Below, piece by piece: positions 8,990-17,892 of a stretch of 62,959 bases of DNA. Origin of the DNA: SAR324 cluster bacterium (GTDB lineage: Bacteria > SAR324 > XYD2-FULL-50-16 > JAERRU01); NCBI GenBank assembly GCA_016735295.1, contig JAERRU010000010.1, positions 1-62,959 on the forward strand, written 5' to 3'. The stretch's first letter is position 1. Every line of letters starts with the position of its first letter. A program made the position numbers and the translations under genes. Below the pieces are notes generated by a model, which did no database searches, was not told the DNA's origin, and saw only the letters and a program-made list of their open reading frames with translations.

Positions 8990-9074
8990 TAAAAAAATAA
9001 ATTTTTTAAATAATTCTACACAAAACAAGTATTAATTTAAGGCAAGCTAGGTGGACTAATATTTGGCTTAATTA

Positions 9075-9764
9075 ATGCATCAAATAAAGGCAATTGAAAA
9101 GATAACTAGTTTAAGTGAAGGAATACACAAAAAAGTTAAGGGATTAAAAATGGTTAATTATATTAGTAATAGCATCAGCAGTTTGCCTGATAAAATAGCA
9201 GGCCAATCTAATTATTCTGATGAGCTAGAGCATAAAAATCAGCCTGGAACTGATTTAGAGCACTCAAGAAATCATTTTATAAAAGCTAATTCACCCAAGC
9301 TAACGGCAATTAATCGCTATTTAGTAATGATCGCTAAACTTGAAGTGGGCATAAAAAATAATATGCTAAATCAAAAAATAATAACTGATATTATAAATCA
9401 TCTAGCAAAAAGAATTAATGACCTTTCTGAGCAGGAAGTTAAATTAATTGAAAAAACGACTGAGTTTAAACAGGCTAATTTAAGCCTTTCCTCAGATTTA
9501 AAAAAAGTGTTTTCTCATAAATTATCTGCCACTGAAACAAGAGAAGAGTTATTTACTTTTTTGAAAAGTAAACCGCTAATTGCCATCTTAAAGGATGAGC
9601 CGCAAGCTCCCACCACCTATCATAGCCGTGGAAAGATGGTTAACCATGAGCAACAATCGACTATTTCATCTAGCAGGGGCCTGTTTAAAGGAAAAAGTGT
9701 ACATTTTAATCCTATTTTAGGTTTAGATAGCTATCAAGGAACGCAGCGGCTTAATTTAACTTAG
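9075..9764 (+). CDS. Hypothetical protein
   Basis: I do not recognise this 229-residue protein. It is hydrophilic with no signal peptide or membrane segment. A helical middle region (about 75-160) could form coiled coils, and the C-terminal 50 residues are rich in Ser, Gln and Gly and look disordered. The gene is transcribed alone between two minus-strand operons and converges on frr. No good Shine-Dalgarno precedes the ATG at 9075; an internal ATG at codon 26 is an alternative start. It contains only sense codons over 690 bases in an AT-rich context, which argues for a real gene. Confidence 0.6.
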   Translation: MHQIKAIEKITSLSEGIHKKVKGLKMVNYISNSISSLPDKIAGQSNYSDELEHKNQPGTDLEHSRNHFIKANSPKLTAINRYLVMIAKLEVGIKNNMLNQKIITDIINHLAKRINDLSEQEVKLIEKTTEFKQANLSLSSDLKKVFSHKLSATETREELFTFLKSKPLIAILKDEPQAPTTYHSRGKMVNHEQQSTISSSRGLFKGKSVHFNPILGLDSYQGTQRLNLT

Positions 9765-9776
9765 TTCACCTATTTA

Positions 9777-10349
9777 TTAAATTTCCATAAGCTCGGTTTC
9801 TTTTTGTGTGGTGAGTTTATCGATGGTTTTAATATACTGATCAGTTAGTTTTTGCACCTTTTCTGAGGCATCGGATAACAAATCTTCACTGAAGGTTTTT
9901 TGCTTTTCATGATCCTTGATGATGGAGTTAGTTTCTCGACGTAGATTTCTGATAGAATTTTTATATTGTTCAGATGTTTTGCCGGTCATTTTAACTAATT
10001 CTTTTCGTCTTTCTTCGCTTAAAGGTTTAATGGGAACTCTAACTATATTTCCGTCATTTTGTGGGGTAAGCCCGATATTAGCTTTTAAAATAGCTTTTTC
10101 TATTTCAGAGAGCATATTTTTTTCCCAAGGGGTGATAGTTATTAGCTGAGGATCAGCAACGGCAATATTAGCCAGCTGATTAAGCGGTGTTAAGTTGTTA
10201 TAGTAATCAACTCTAATGCTATCTAAAATACTAATGTTGGCGCTACCTGATCTGATTTTAGTAAATTCTTTTTCTAGCGAATCTACGGAGCGAGACATTT
10301 TTTTTTCGCAGTCGATAAATAATTGATCTAATTGTTCAGGCAAGTCCAT
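9777..10349 (-). CDS. frr: Ribosome recycling factor
   Basis: RRF, with EF-G, splits the post-termination ribosome. The 190-residue length and the layout match the family: a three-helix bundle interrupted by domain II (about 35-105). Typical segments are FTKIRSGSAN (29-38), the YYNNLTPLNQLANIAVADP stretch and the C-terminal DKLTTQKETELMEI tail. The start lies inside the 3' end of tsaB with an overlap of 22 bases. In many bacteria frr lies next to uppS and pyrH; here it is last in a minus-strand block whose upstream end contains uppS, cdsA, dxr and rseP, about 9 kb away, so the ancestral cluster seems to have been split by inserted genes. Confidence 0.96.
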   Translation of the reverse strand: MDLPEQLDQLFIDCEKKMSRSVDSLEKEFTKIRSGSANISILDSIRVDYYNNLTPLNQLANIAVADPQLITITPWEKNMLSEIEKAILKANIGLTPQNDGNIVRVPIKPLSEERRKELVKMTGKTSEQYKNSIRNLRRETNSIIKDHEKQKTFSEDLLSDASEKVQKLTDQYIKTIDKLTTQKETELMEI

Positions 10350-11047
10350 TTTTGTTTTTTAAGTTTATTTATTTTAGAAAAATTAGCTTGAGCAAAAGGA
10401 ATTTTTAAATATAAAGGCGCTGGCCGTATAAAAGATAAAGCCAACTCATTACTATTAATAGCATAAGTGCCTAAAGTTTGTGCTAAATTAATATCATCAA
10501 ATAATTTCCCCAGTTTATAATCGTTATAGTCGATAAATTCATGTAAGCTTTTGTGCTCATCGCATAAAATATCACCAGGCAATAATTTTTCACTTAATTC
10601 TTTAGCTGAGCAGGCAATCGGTGGAAAAACCTCTGAAGGTAAATAATCATTTATAATAAATCCTGCCCCATAAAACTCATTTTGATAAGCCTTTACTACA
10701 GGAACAATTCGTGAATTTGTCTTTTCTTGTGCTAGAGCGAGCGCTAACAAAGAATTAACTCCACCTATTTTTATGCCCAGTCCTTGACTTAAAGCGTAAA
10801 CACTAGTCAATGAAACCCTAATAGCAGTGAACGAGCCTGGTCCTATGGTGGTTATAATATATTTTAAGCTATTTTTATCAACATTCGCTCGCCTTAAAAG
10901 TTGATCAATTAACTTTAATAAAGATATCCCTTTTCCTTGTTGAGAAGGGGCTTTATCCGCCAGCAAGCAAGAACCTCCATCAAAAACCGCTACCGACATA
11001 GCATCTAATGAATAGTCTACCACTAAAAATTTTGATAAATTTAACAT
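10328..11047 (-). CDS. tsaB: tRNA threonylcarbamoyladenosine synthesis protein TsaB
   Basis: TsaB partners TsaD and TsaE in making the t6A modification of ANN-decoding tRNAs. The 239-residue protein has the ASKHA-fold start VDYSLDAMSVAVFD and the family hallmark TIGPGSFTAIRVS (about 66-78). The length is typical. It overlaps frr by 22 bases and follows a 78-residue unknown gene by 20 bases, so the three are probably co-transcribed. Confidence 0.93.
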   Translation of the reverse strand: MLNLSKFLVVDYSLDAMSVAVFDGGSCLLADKAPSQQGKGISLLKLIDQLLRRANVDKNSLKYIITTIGPGSFTAIRVSLTSVYALSQGLGIKIGGVNSLLALALAQEKTNSRIVPVVKAYQNEFYGAGFIINDYLPSEVFPPIACSAKELSEKLLPGDILCDEHKSLHEFIDYNDYKLGKLFDDINLAQTLGTYAINSNELALSFIRPAPLYLKIPFAQANFSKINKLKKQKWTCLNN

Positions 11048-11067
11048 TAACTAAATATAATATCGGC

Positions 11068-11304
11068 TTAAAATTGTTTTTTTAGCCAAGAAAGGACTAA
11101 TTTATCTTCACGAACACGAAAATCGGCTAAATTAATTCTTTTATCATTAAATCCGCTTCGTAGATAATGCAATTTAACAAACCATTCTAAACTTGTTTTG
11201 CAATTAGACCAGCCATCATCCTTGATTGATAGCAATCGTTGATAATCTTTTTCACTAATTTTAACATGGTTTACCAAATTATAAGGAGTTAGAATAATTT
11301 CCAT
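11068..11304 (-). CDS. Small hypothetical protein
   Basis: This is a 78-residue protein that I do not recognise. It is mixed charged and hydrophobic, with no signal peptide, membrane helix or metal motif. It lies 20 bases upstream of tsaB on the same strand. The Trp-rich central part (DDGWSNCKTSLEWFVKLHY) suggests a small folded domain. Confidence 0.6.
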   Translation of the reverse strand: MEIILTPYNLVNHVKISEKDYQRLLSIKDDGWSNCKTSLEWFVKLHYLRSGFNDKRINLADFRVREDKLVLSWLKKQF

Positions 11305-11407
11305 TTTATCAACGCAAAAAACTATTATAATAAATTTATTTTAGGCCAAAAAGCGTAACAAATATAATCAGCATATACCCAGCTAGCTAATAATAGAATG
11401 ACAAATT

Positions 11408-12955
11408 TTAATAAGAATTTTCAAAAATATCTAATTTTTTATCAAATAAACGGTAATTTAATGCCTCAGCTATATCAACAATACCAACAGAATCTCTTTG
11501 AGCTAGATCGGCAGTAGTTCTGGCGATTTTCAAAATTTTATCGTGTGATCGATTAGAAAAATTCCATTTATGCATCGCTTGAGCAAAGAATTTTTTTTCT
11601 GCGACACCTAAAGGTACAAACTTTTCTAATTCTCGGTGAGACATGCTAGCATTTCGCCGATCAAGACTGTTGAATCTGTTTTGTTGACGAATAATAGCCT
11701 TCTTAACTCGTTGTTTAATAAAAGCACTGCTATGACCAACTTTAGTTTCATTCATCTGTTCATAACTTAAATTAGGAATTTCAACTTGTAAATCAATTCG
11801 ATCAATAATAGGGCCAGACAGCTTAGCCAAATATTTTTGAATTTGAGCCGGCCGGCACCGACAACGTGGTTTTTTAAGCCCATAATATCCGCAAGGACAA
11901 GGATTCATAGCAGCGATCAACTGAAAACGACAAGGAAACCGTACATTCATCTTAGCTCTAGAAATAATAACATACCCGCTCTCTAATGGTTGCCGAAGAG
12001 AATCTAAAGCAGAGCGAGAAAATTCAGCAAATTCATCTAAAAATAAAATACCATGGTGTGCCAAAGAAATTTCTCCCGGTCGAGGGTTTCCCCCTCCGCC
12101 GATCAAGCCAGCAGTTGATATATTGTGGTGAGGCTCGCGAAATGGTCTGCTTCCTAAATTATCAAACATCTTGGTGGTTAAACCAGCGACAGAATGAATT
12201 TTAGCTACTTCAATAGCCTGCCTAGTGCTAATTTCTGGCAAAATGCTACTAAGTCGCTTAGCTAACATAGTCTTGCCCGAACCAGGTGGGCCAAAATAAA
12301 GCAAGTGATGATCGCCTGTAGCCGCTACTTCTAAAGCACGTTTGCCCTTTTCTTGCCCTTTTACATCAAGGAAATCCAACTCATTTTTTAAAGGAGGCTT
12401 TTTATCCCAAGCGTTATAAGACAATGAAGGCAAGGTAGGGCTATCTTTCATTTGTTTAACTAATGAGAGCAAATCCGAAGCACCAAAAATATTTAACCCC
12501 TTAACTAAAGAGGCCTCCTTAGCATTATTCACCCCACACACCAAGCCCTGCCATGAAGATGAGTTTTTTATTTCATCGGCGATAGATAAAATGCCATCAA
12601 CCGATCGTAATTCTCCCAGTAAAGATAATTCTCCCACCACTAGATAATTTTTAAGTATGTCGATAGGAAAAGAGCCCGTAGCCGCTAAAATGACTAAGGC
12701 AATAGGCAAATCAAACCCAGCCCCAGATTTATTGAGGTTAGCTGGCGATAAATTAACAATCACTCGCCCAAGAGGAAATTCACCAAGAGTATTTTTAATT
12801 GCTGATACAATCCTAATACGGCTTTCCTTGATCGTATTATCAGGCAAACCGACTATATCAAACCTAGGCAACCCCCGCTGTAAGTGCACCTCAACTGAGA
12901 TAACCCTAGCATCAATCCCTACTAAACAAGCAGTAGCAACAACGGCTGTCGACAT
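11408..12955 (-). CDS. comM: ComM/YifB-family Mg-chelatase-like AAA ATPase
   Basis: ComM-type proteins form AAA+ hexamers; in naturally transformable bacteria they drive branch migration during uptake recombination. The 515-residue protein has the N-terminal ChlI-like fold (GIDARVISVEVHLQRGLPRFDIVGLP), Walker A GPPGSGKT (222-229), the Mg_chelatase core with FREPHHNIS and the LDEFAEF Walker B. A cysteine cluster, CPCGYYG followed by CRC, lies near residue 350, and a C-terminal lid domain follows. The length is normal. Its start is 12 bases from the end of dapA, so it is probably in the same operon. Confidence 0.92.
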   Translation of the reverse strand: MSTAVVATACLVGIDARVISVEVHLQRGLPRFDIVGLPDNTIKESRIRIVSAIKNTLGEFPLGRVIVNLSPANLNKSGAGFDLPIALVILAATGSFPIDILKNYLVVGELSLLGELRSVDGILSIADEIKNSSSWQGLVCGVNNAKEASLVKGLNIFGASDLLSLVKQMKDSPTLPSLSYNAWDKKPPLKNELDFLDVKGQEKGKRALEVAATGDHHLLYFGPPGSGKTMLAKRLSSILPEISTRQAIEVAKIHSVAGLTTKMFDNLGSRPFREPHHNISTAGLIGGGGNPRPGEISLAHHGILFLDEFAEFSRSALDSLRQPLESGYVIISRAKMNVRFPCRFQLIAAMNPCPCGYYGLKKPRCRCRPAQIQKYLAKLSGPIIDRIDLQVEIPNLSYEQMNETKVGHSSAFIKQRVKKAIIRQQNRFNSLDRRNASMSHRELEKFVPLGVAEKKFFAQAMHKWNFSNRSHDKILKIARTTADLAQRDSVGIVDIAEALNYRLFDKKLDIFENSY

Positions 12956-12966
12956 GCTGCTACTAG

Positions 12967-13872
12967 TTATGTAGAAATAAATTTATCATCAAGCAAAATC
13001 TCAGCATTAGCAAAAGAAGGATCAATTTTTTTAAGCAAATCCACCCCCTTTTTGCGTAATTCATAAGATAAAGGGCAATAGGGCAACCTAAATACAGGCT
13101 TAGTTAGCCGTAAATCAGCTAAAATAGAATTTAAAGGAATAGGATTAGGCTCAATCCCTAACCATCTAAAAAAAGGATGTAAACTCTGCTCAAAAACTTC
13201 ATCTTTAGTATCTAATAACTTTCTCATCAAGCCAGGCACAATATTAGAAGCTACCGAAATAACTCCTAAAGCGTGACATTTATGATATGCCTTGAAGGTT
13301 TGCTCATCAACACCAACCCAACAAAAAATACCATTAGCATAATATTCAGAAATACGCTCAGTGCCCATACACTCCTTAACCCCTACTAAATTAGGAGAGC
13401 AATCAGCTAATTCTGTTATTACCTCTTTAGGAATATCTTGTGCGGTGCGCATAGGCACATTATAAATTATGGCAGGGCCTAACTTTAGACATTCTTTGAA
13501 ATGAACCAGCAAGCCATCAAGAGAAGTTTTTCCATAATAAGGATTAATCAATAGAGCGACATGCATGCCAGCATTAAACCCATGGGCAGTTGCCTGAAAG
13601 CTTTCTTTAGTGTTATTGCTCCCCGTGTTGCCTACAATCATTAATCTAGATCCAAATTTATGCGAGGCGTGAGCAATTAACATTAAATGATCTTCCCAAG
13701 ATAATAAATGTCCCTCACCAGTTGTCCCACCAACAACTATACCCTCCACTCCATTTTTTATTTGACGCTCCACCAAATTATCGAAAACTTCTACATCGAT
13801 TTCACCATTTTTTAGATAAGGAGTTTTAATGGCGGTGATTAACTTTTTTTGTCGTATCGAGGCTATTTTCAT
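12967..13872 (-). CDS. dapA: 4-hydroxy-tetrahydrodipicolinate synthase, plant-like form
   Basis: DapA condenses pyruvate with aspartate semialdehyde at the entry to lysine and diaminopimelate synthesis. The 301-residue TIM barrel has the Thr pair T50-T51 in GGTTGEG, Y137 in IIYNVPMRT and the Schiff-base lysine K166 in VGVKECMG. Several segments read like plant chloroplast DHDPS rather than E. coli DapA: LITAIKTPYL, VGNTGSNNT, INPYYGKTS, QDIP and KPVFRLPYCPL near the C-terminus. The function is secure; the plant-like affinity is from memory of those sequences. It lies in the minus-strand block between dapF and comM, and dapF serves the same pathway. Confidence 0.93.
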   Translation of the reverse strand: MKIASIRQKKLITAIKTPYLKNGEIDVEVFDNLVERQIKNGVEGIVVGGTTGEGHLLSWEDHLMLIAHASHKFGSRLMIVGNTGSNNTKESFQATAHGFNAGMHVALLINPYYGKTSLDGLLVHFKECLKLGPAIIYNVPMRTAQDIPKEVITELADCSPNLVGVKECMGTERISEYYANGIFCWVGVDEQTFKAYHKCHALGVISVASNIVPGLMRKLLDTKDEVFEQSLHPFFRWLGIEPNPIPLNSILADLRLTKPVFRLPYCPLSYELRKKGVDLLKKIDPSFANAEILLDDKFIST

Positions 13873-14013
13873 GATTAGCTAAGGCTATGTCTATCTAATA
13901 TACTTTGCCACTGTTTGACGCTAAATCTAATATAATTAAAGAAATCTAGCAAGAAATTTTAAATTTTTACTTAAAGTTAAGCGTTAATCTATTGACGTTA
14001 AACAACCAATAAA

Positions 14014-14880
14014 TTAATCAATTAAATAAGAACCCTTAAAAACGTTAATTGCCTCGCCAGTTAAAAAAGCAGAAGCATTTTCATCTTCCCACTGCACACT
14101 AAGCCGCCCACCTAATAAATGCACATAAGTTTTGGCGGAGCAACGATTAGTTAATATGCCCACAACAACACTAGCCACCGCTCCTGTGCCGCAACTATAG
14201 GTTTCTTTAACCCCTCTTTCCCAAGTTCTTTGTTTTAAATTGTTCTTATCTAAGGCCTCAACAAAAGAGACGTTAATTCTATTAGGAAATCTGGCATCAT
14301 TTTCGATAATTGGGCCAAATCTATTTATATCTATCTTAGCCAAATTATCTACAAAAACCACCAAGTGTGGATTACCTAAAGATAACAAGCTAACCTTAAA
14401 ACTAAAACCTGCAAAATCAAGAGAGCGTTCCAACCAGCTATCTGCTCCTAATTTAGCGGGTAAGTTGTTCAATTCAAAATCTGGCTTACCCATATCTATT
14501 TTGATATCAGCAATCTCTTGTGAATTATTAAACAATACTTCTACCATCCTCTCCCCCCCCTTTGTTTCCACCGAGAAAGTGGGTGAAGATACTAAATTTT
14601 GTTCATAAGCAAACCTAGCGACACACCTAAGGCCGTTACCGCACATCTCTGCTTCTGAGCCATCGGCATTATAAATAATCATGCGTAAAGCAGATTTACT
14701 GCTGTGGGTAACTAATAAAAAACCATCAGCACCAACCCCACGGCGCCGCTCACAAAGCTTAGGGGCTAAGGCTTTAAGCCATGAAAGATCTAACTCAAAA
14801 GCGTTAAGGCACACATAATCATTGCTAGTTGCTTGCATCTTCCAAAACGATAATACTTTAGGAAAAGGACGAGCAACCAT
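14014..14880 (-). CDS. dapF: Diaminopimelate epimerase
   Basis: DapF converts LL- to meso-diaminopimelate for peptidoglycan and lysine. The 288-residue protein has the two-fold DapF architecture with catalytic cysteines C80 in AEMCGNGLRC and C230 in YSCGTGAVAS. The first substrate loop reads ATSNDYV where most DapF have GLGNDF or GNGNDF, a divergence at a normally conserved Gly. GNPHLVVFVD (169-178) is typical. It lies 41 bases after fliI and about 140 bases before dapA on the same strand. Confidence 0.92.
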   Translation of the reverse strand: MVARPFPKVLSFWKMQATSNDYVCLNAFELDLSWLKALAPKLCERRRGVGADGFLLVTHSSKSALRMIIYNADGSEAEMCGNGLRCVARFAYEQNLVSSPTFSVETKGGERMVEVLFNNSQEIADIKIDMGKPDFELNNLPAKLGADSWLERSLDFAGFSFKVSLLSLGNPHLVVFVDNLAKIDINRFGPIIENDARFPNRINVSFVEALDKNNLKQRTWERGVKETYSCGTGAVASVVVGILTNRCSAKTYVHLLGGRLSVQWEDENASAFLTGEAINVFKGSYLID

Positions 14881-14921
14881 TTTATTTTATTGAGCTAGGG
14901 TTAATTATTATTATAATATTA

Positions 14922-16265
14922 TTATTTAAAGGGAAAATCGGCAACCAATTTTTTCATAGCCTCTTGTGATTTAGGTAAGGGGCTATTTTCTTCTAAATCC
15001 TGATTTAAAAATTCGTACATCTGATCAATTTTTCCTAATGCATAATCTACCTTAGGGTTAGTTCCTTTTACGTAGGCTCCAATATTAATTAAATCCTCAG
15101 AATTTTGATAAACAGCTAATGTTTGATTGAAAGCTAAGGCAGACTTATAATAATCTTTGTCTACTATATCTTTCATAAGCCGGCTTTTAGAATTTAAAAT
15201 ATCAATTGCCGGATACCTACCATTTGACGCAATGCCGCGGTCTAATATTATATGTCCATCGACTATCGAACGCACAGTATCTCCAATAGGATCGTTAATA
15301 TCATCACTTTCTACTAAAACCGTGTAAAATCCCGTGATGCTTCCCTTGGAAGAAGAATTTCCTGCCCGCTCTAATAATTGAGGAAAGCGAGTAAACACCG
15401 ATGGTGGATAACCCTTTGTAGTAGGCGGCTCACCGATAGATAAGCCTATCTCCCTTTGTGCCATGGCAAACCTAGTAAGAGAATCTACCAATAACAACAC
15501 ATCAAGCCCTTGTTCGCGAAAATATTCAGCAATAGCAGTAGCACTGTAAGCGGCTCTAATTCTTAATAAAGGTGATTGATCAGAAGTAGCCGCAATAACA
15601 ACCGATCTTTTTAAGCCCTCTTCCCCTAAGTCTCGTTCAATAAATTCCTTAATCTCTCGCCCCCTTTCCCCAATTAGGCCGATCACATTTACGTCAGCCT
15701 TAGTGTAGCGAGCCATCATCCCTAGTAAAACTGATTTGCCCACCCCAGAGCCAGATAATATGGCCACCCTTTGACCTTTGCCAATAGTCAACAAGCCATT
15801 AATCGCCTTTACCCCCACATCTAATGGAGTAGAAATTCTCTTTCGCTCCATAGGATTAGGTGAAACATTATAAACTGCTTGCTTAACCCCAGTTTCTACC
15901 GCAGGCTTGCCATCTAGAGGAGTCATAGTGCCATCAAACACTCGGCCTAAAACGTCGTCACTCAAAGTTAGGTTGGCGGTAGTATCAATTCGTCTAATTT
16001 GGCTTTTTGGCCCTAGCCCCCGCACTTCGCCCAAAGGCATAATATAAACATCTTCCCCTTTAAAGCCCACAACTTCAGCGAGCACCCCTTTTGACTTTTC
16101 CCCCGCCCCAATTATCTCACATAAACTTCCTACCTCTAAATCTATATTATAAGCCTTAATTAAATTACCAATGACCTCCTTTATTCTTCCCTCTTGGTTA
16201 TTTAAGTCTAAATCTGAAATATTTTGTTGATAGATTTTAAAATCTAAATTCATAGCGCTAATCAT
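14922..16265 (-). CDS. fliI: Flagellar/type III export ATPase FliI
   Basis: FliI is the hexameric ATPase of flagellar-type protein export. The 447-residue protein has an F1-like N-terminal beta barrel, Walker A SGSGVGKS (171-178), GERGREI (about 199-205) and Walker B LLLVDSLTRFA (about 254-264). The IGEPPTTKGYPPSVF loop after it is diagnostic of FliI/SctN ATPases and separates them from AtpD. FliI and SctN cannot be told apart by eye. It overlaps fliH by eight bases. No other export or flagellar structural gene is present in this window; the surrounding genes are cell-envelope housekeeping. Confidence 0.9.
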   Translation of the reverse strand: MISAMNLDFKIYQQNISDLDLNNQEGRIKEVIGNLIKAYNIDLEVGSLCEIIGAGEKSKGVLAEVVGFKGEDVYIMPLGEVRGLGPKSQIRRIDTTANLTLSDDVLGRVFDGTMTPLDGKPAVETGVKQAVYNVSPNPMERKRISTPLDVGVKAINGLLTIGKGQRVAILSGSGVGKSVLLGMMARYTKADVNVIGLIGERGREIKEFIERDLGEEGLKRSVVIAATSDQSPLLRIRAAYSATAIAEYFREQGLDVLLLVDSLTRFAMAQREIGLSIGEPPTTKGYPPSVFTRFPQLLERAGNSSSKGSITGFYTVLVESDDINDPIGDTVRSIVDGHIILDRGIASNGRYPAIDILNSKSRLMKDIVDKDYYKSALAFNQTLAVYQNSEDLINIGAYVKGTNPKVDYALGKIDQMYEFLNQDLEENSPLPKSQEAMKKLVADFPFK

Positions 16266-17040
16266 CTTTTTTTACGCTATCTGTTAAATACGCCTGACGA
16301 CGCAAATCATATCTGGTCAATAAAGATTTTTCTATTTGCTTAAATTGATTTTCTAAGTTTAGCTCTATAGAGCTAAAATCTGCTTCTAGTTTGGCATCAC
16401 CAGCTTTAATGGAAGGATCTTTTTTTAATGTTATGCTTTGGCCATCATCAAAACAACCAGCCAAATCGGCAGATTTTTTTAAAATATAATCATAATCTGC
16501 ATCATTAAGGAAAACCCTAACTTTACTGGATGAACCCATATTTTTAGCCGCTCGCTGCAAAGAAGCCAACAACATTTTAGGATTACTTTTAAGCTCAGCA
16601 ACAACTAGTTTTTGAGAAATAATAAGGCACAGCTTTAATAAATCTTTTTCATAAGTCAAATAAAGAAAATCACGGTGGTTTTGAATGTCACTTAAAAGAT
16701 TAGATATTTCCCTCATTCGTTGGTCAATTTCAAGATGAAACTTTTTTTCACCATCTCGATATCCCTTTTCGAATCCTTGGGTTTGTGATTTTCTAAGTAA
16801 CTCCTCAGCCTCTTCTTTTGCTCTGCCTAGCAATTCAGCGGCCTCATCATCGGCCAATAATCTTTTTTTTAAGGAGCTCTCTATGTCTTCTTTAGTTGAT
16901 TTTTTAAGCTGATCAGCCTCGCTGCGAACCTTTTTAGCGTAAGCGTCCACTTCACTGCGAACCTGCAAAGAATAATCTTCTAAATTAGTTAAAATTTGCC
17001 CGCCGGGAATAAAAGAAGTGCCTTTTTTTTGTTCTTCCAT
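16258..17040 (-). CDS. fliH: FliH/SctL-like stator of the export ATPase
   Basis: FliH dimers bind FliI and link it to the export gate. The 260-residue protein is dominated by charged heptad-like helix (about 20-165), with EAEELL and GFEKGYRDGEKK segments typical of FliH. A C-terminal globular part (165-260) with IKAGDAKLEADFSSIEL resembles the FliH/V-ATPase E-subunit domain. The identification rests on this architecture together with immediate coupling to fliI. Upstream is an ATT microsatellite (about 17075-17090) and then an unrelated beta-helix gene. Confidence 0.8.
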   Translation of the reverse strand: MEEQKKGTSFIPGGQILTNLEDYSLQVRSEVDAYAKKVRSEADQLKKSTKEDIESSLKKRLLADDEAAELLGRAKEEAEELLRKSQTQGFEKGYRDGEKKFHLEIDQRMREISNLLSDIQNHRDFLYLTYEKDLLKLCLIISQKLVVAELKSNPKMLLASLQRAAKNMGSSSKVRVFLNDADYDYILKKSADLAGCFDDGQSITLKKDPSIKAGDAKLEADFSSIELNLENQFKQIEKSLLTRYDLRRQAYLTDSVKKDD

Positions 17041-17110
17041 CTAAAACATATAGGAATAATTTTATCCTTACTGTATTATTATTATTATTATAACACCTAG
17101 ATTATAATAT

Positions 17111-17875
17111 CTAAACCAACTTAGCCTTAAATTTTGGCGGGTAAACCCCCTTTTTTAAAAAAACAGTAGGCCACACCACACAATTTTTTCCTAAAAAACA
17201 ACCAGGTGCCAAAACCGCGTTACACCCTATCTCAGAACCATCGCCGATTATAGATCCACACTTACTAAGATCGCTGGCTAGATTTTCTTTACCTGTATTA
17301 AATTTAATTTTAGGTAAAAAATTCTTCTTTTTATCTCCCAAACAACGAAATTCTAAATTCGCCAACTTAGCCCCCGCCCCTAAATTTACATAGGATCCCA
17401 CCAAACTATCACCCACATAATTAAAATGCCCTACCGACGAATAAGGAAATAAAATAGAACTTTTTATCTCACTACAATGCCCCACCACCGCTCCAGGGCC
17501 AATAATACTATTACCCCTAATATAACAACTATGGCGAATCTTTGCCTCAGACAAAATAACACTATTTCCCTTAATAAAAGCACAAGGCTCAACTAAAACC
17601 CCCGCAGCAATATATATCCGGTAACGAGCAGACACATAGGGCTTAACTAACTTGATCGATTTTTTGCAATATATCCCACCCTCAGCATCAACAAACACAT
17701 CATCAAGTAAAGATGAGCCGCTTAAATTTTTTTCGCTAAGTTCAACAAATAATTTATTTGTTTGTTGAGGAAGGTTCTGTAAAACATCTACTACTAATTC
17801 ATCTTTATTTAATGATAAATCACTAGGAGTGAATTTGTAATCTGCAAAAAATTTGGATAATTTGAAAGAAAGCAA
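17111..17875 (-). CDS. Left-handed beta-helix (hexapeptide-repeat) protein, GlmU-C-like
   Basis: This 254-residue protein has a central and C-terminal series of hexapeptide turns (about 85-245), for example SIIGPGAVVG, SSVGHFNYVG, SYVNLGAGAKLANL and SIIGDGSEIGCNAVLAPG. These are left-handed parallel beta-helix repeats as in acyl- and acetyltransferases. The NLGAGAKLANL turn resembles the acetyltransferase half of GlmU. No pyrophosphorylase motif is present, so it may be a sugar-nucleotide acetyltransferase or a non-catalytic relative. It lies 18 bases after an unknown gene on the same strand. Confidence 0.75.
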   Translation of the reverse strand: MLSFKLSKFFADYKFTPSDLSLNKDELVVDVLQNLPQQTNKLFVELSEKNLSGSSLLDDVFVDAEGGIYCKKSIKLVKPYVSARYRIYIAAGVLVEPCAFIKGNSVILSEAKIRHSCYIRGNSIIGPGAVVGHCSEIKSSILFPYSSVGHFNYVGDSLVGSYVNLGAGAKLANLEFRCLGDKKKNFLPKIKFNTGKENLASDLSKCGSIIGDGSEIGCNAVLAPGCFLGKNCVVWPTVFLKKGVYPPKFKAKLV

Positions 17876-17892
17876 ATCTTTAAGAAAAAGAA

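Noticed and set aside
8918-9000. Fur box before the iron importer
   Set aside because: No 19-mer close to GATAATGATAATCATTATC was found; the only dyad (AACCT-CA-AGGTT) is short and overlaps the ribosome-binding site.
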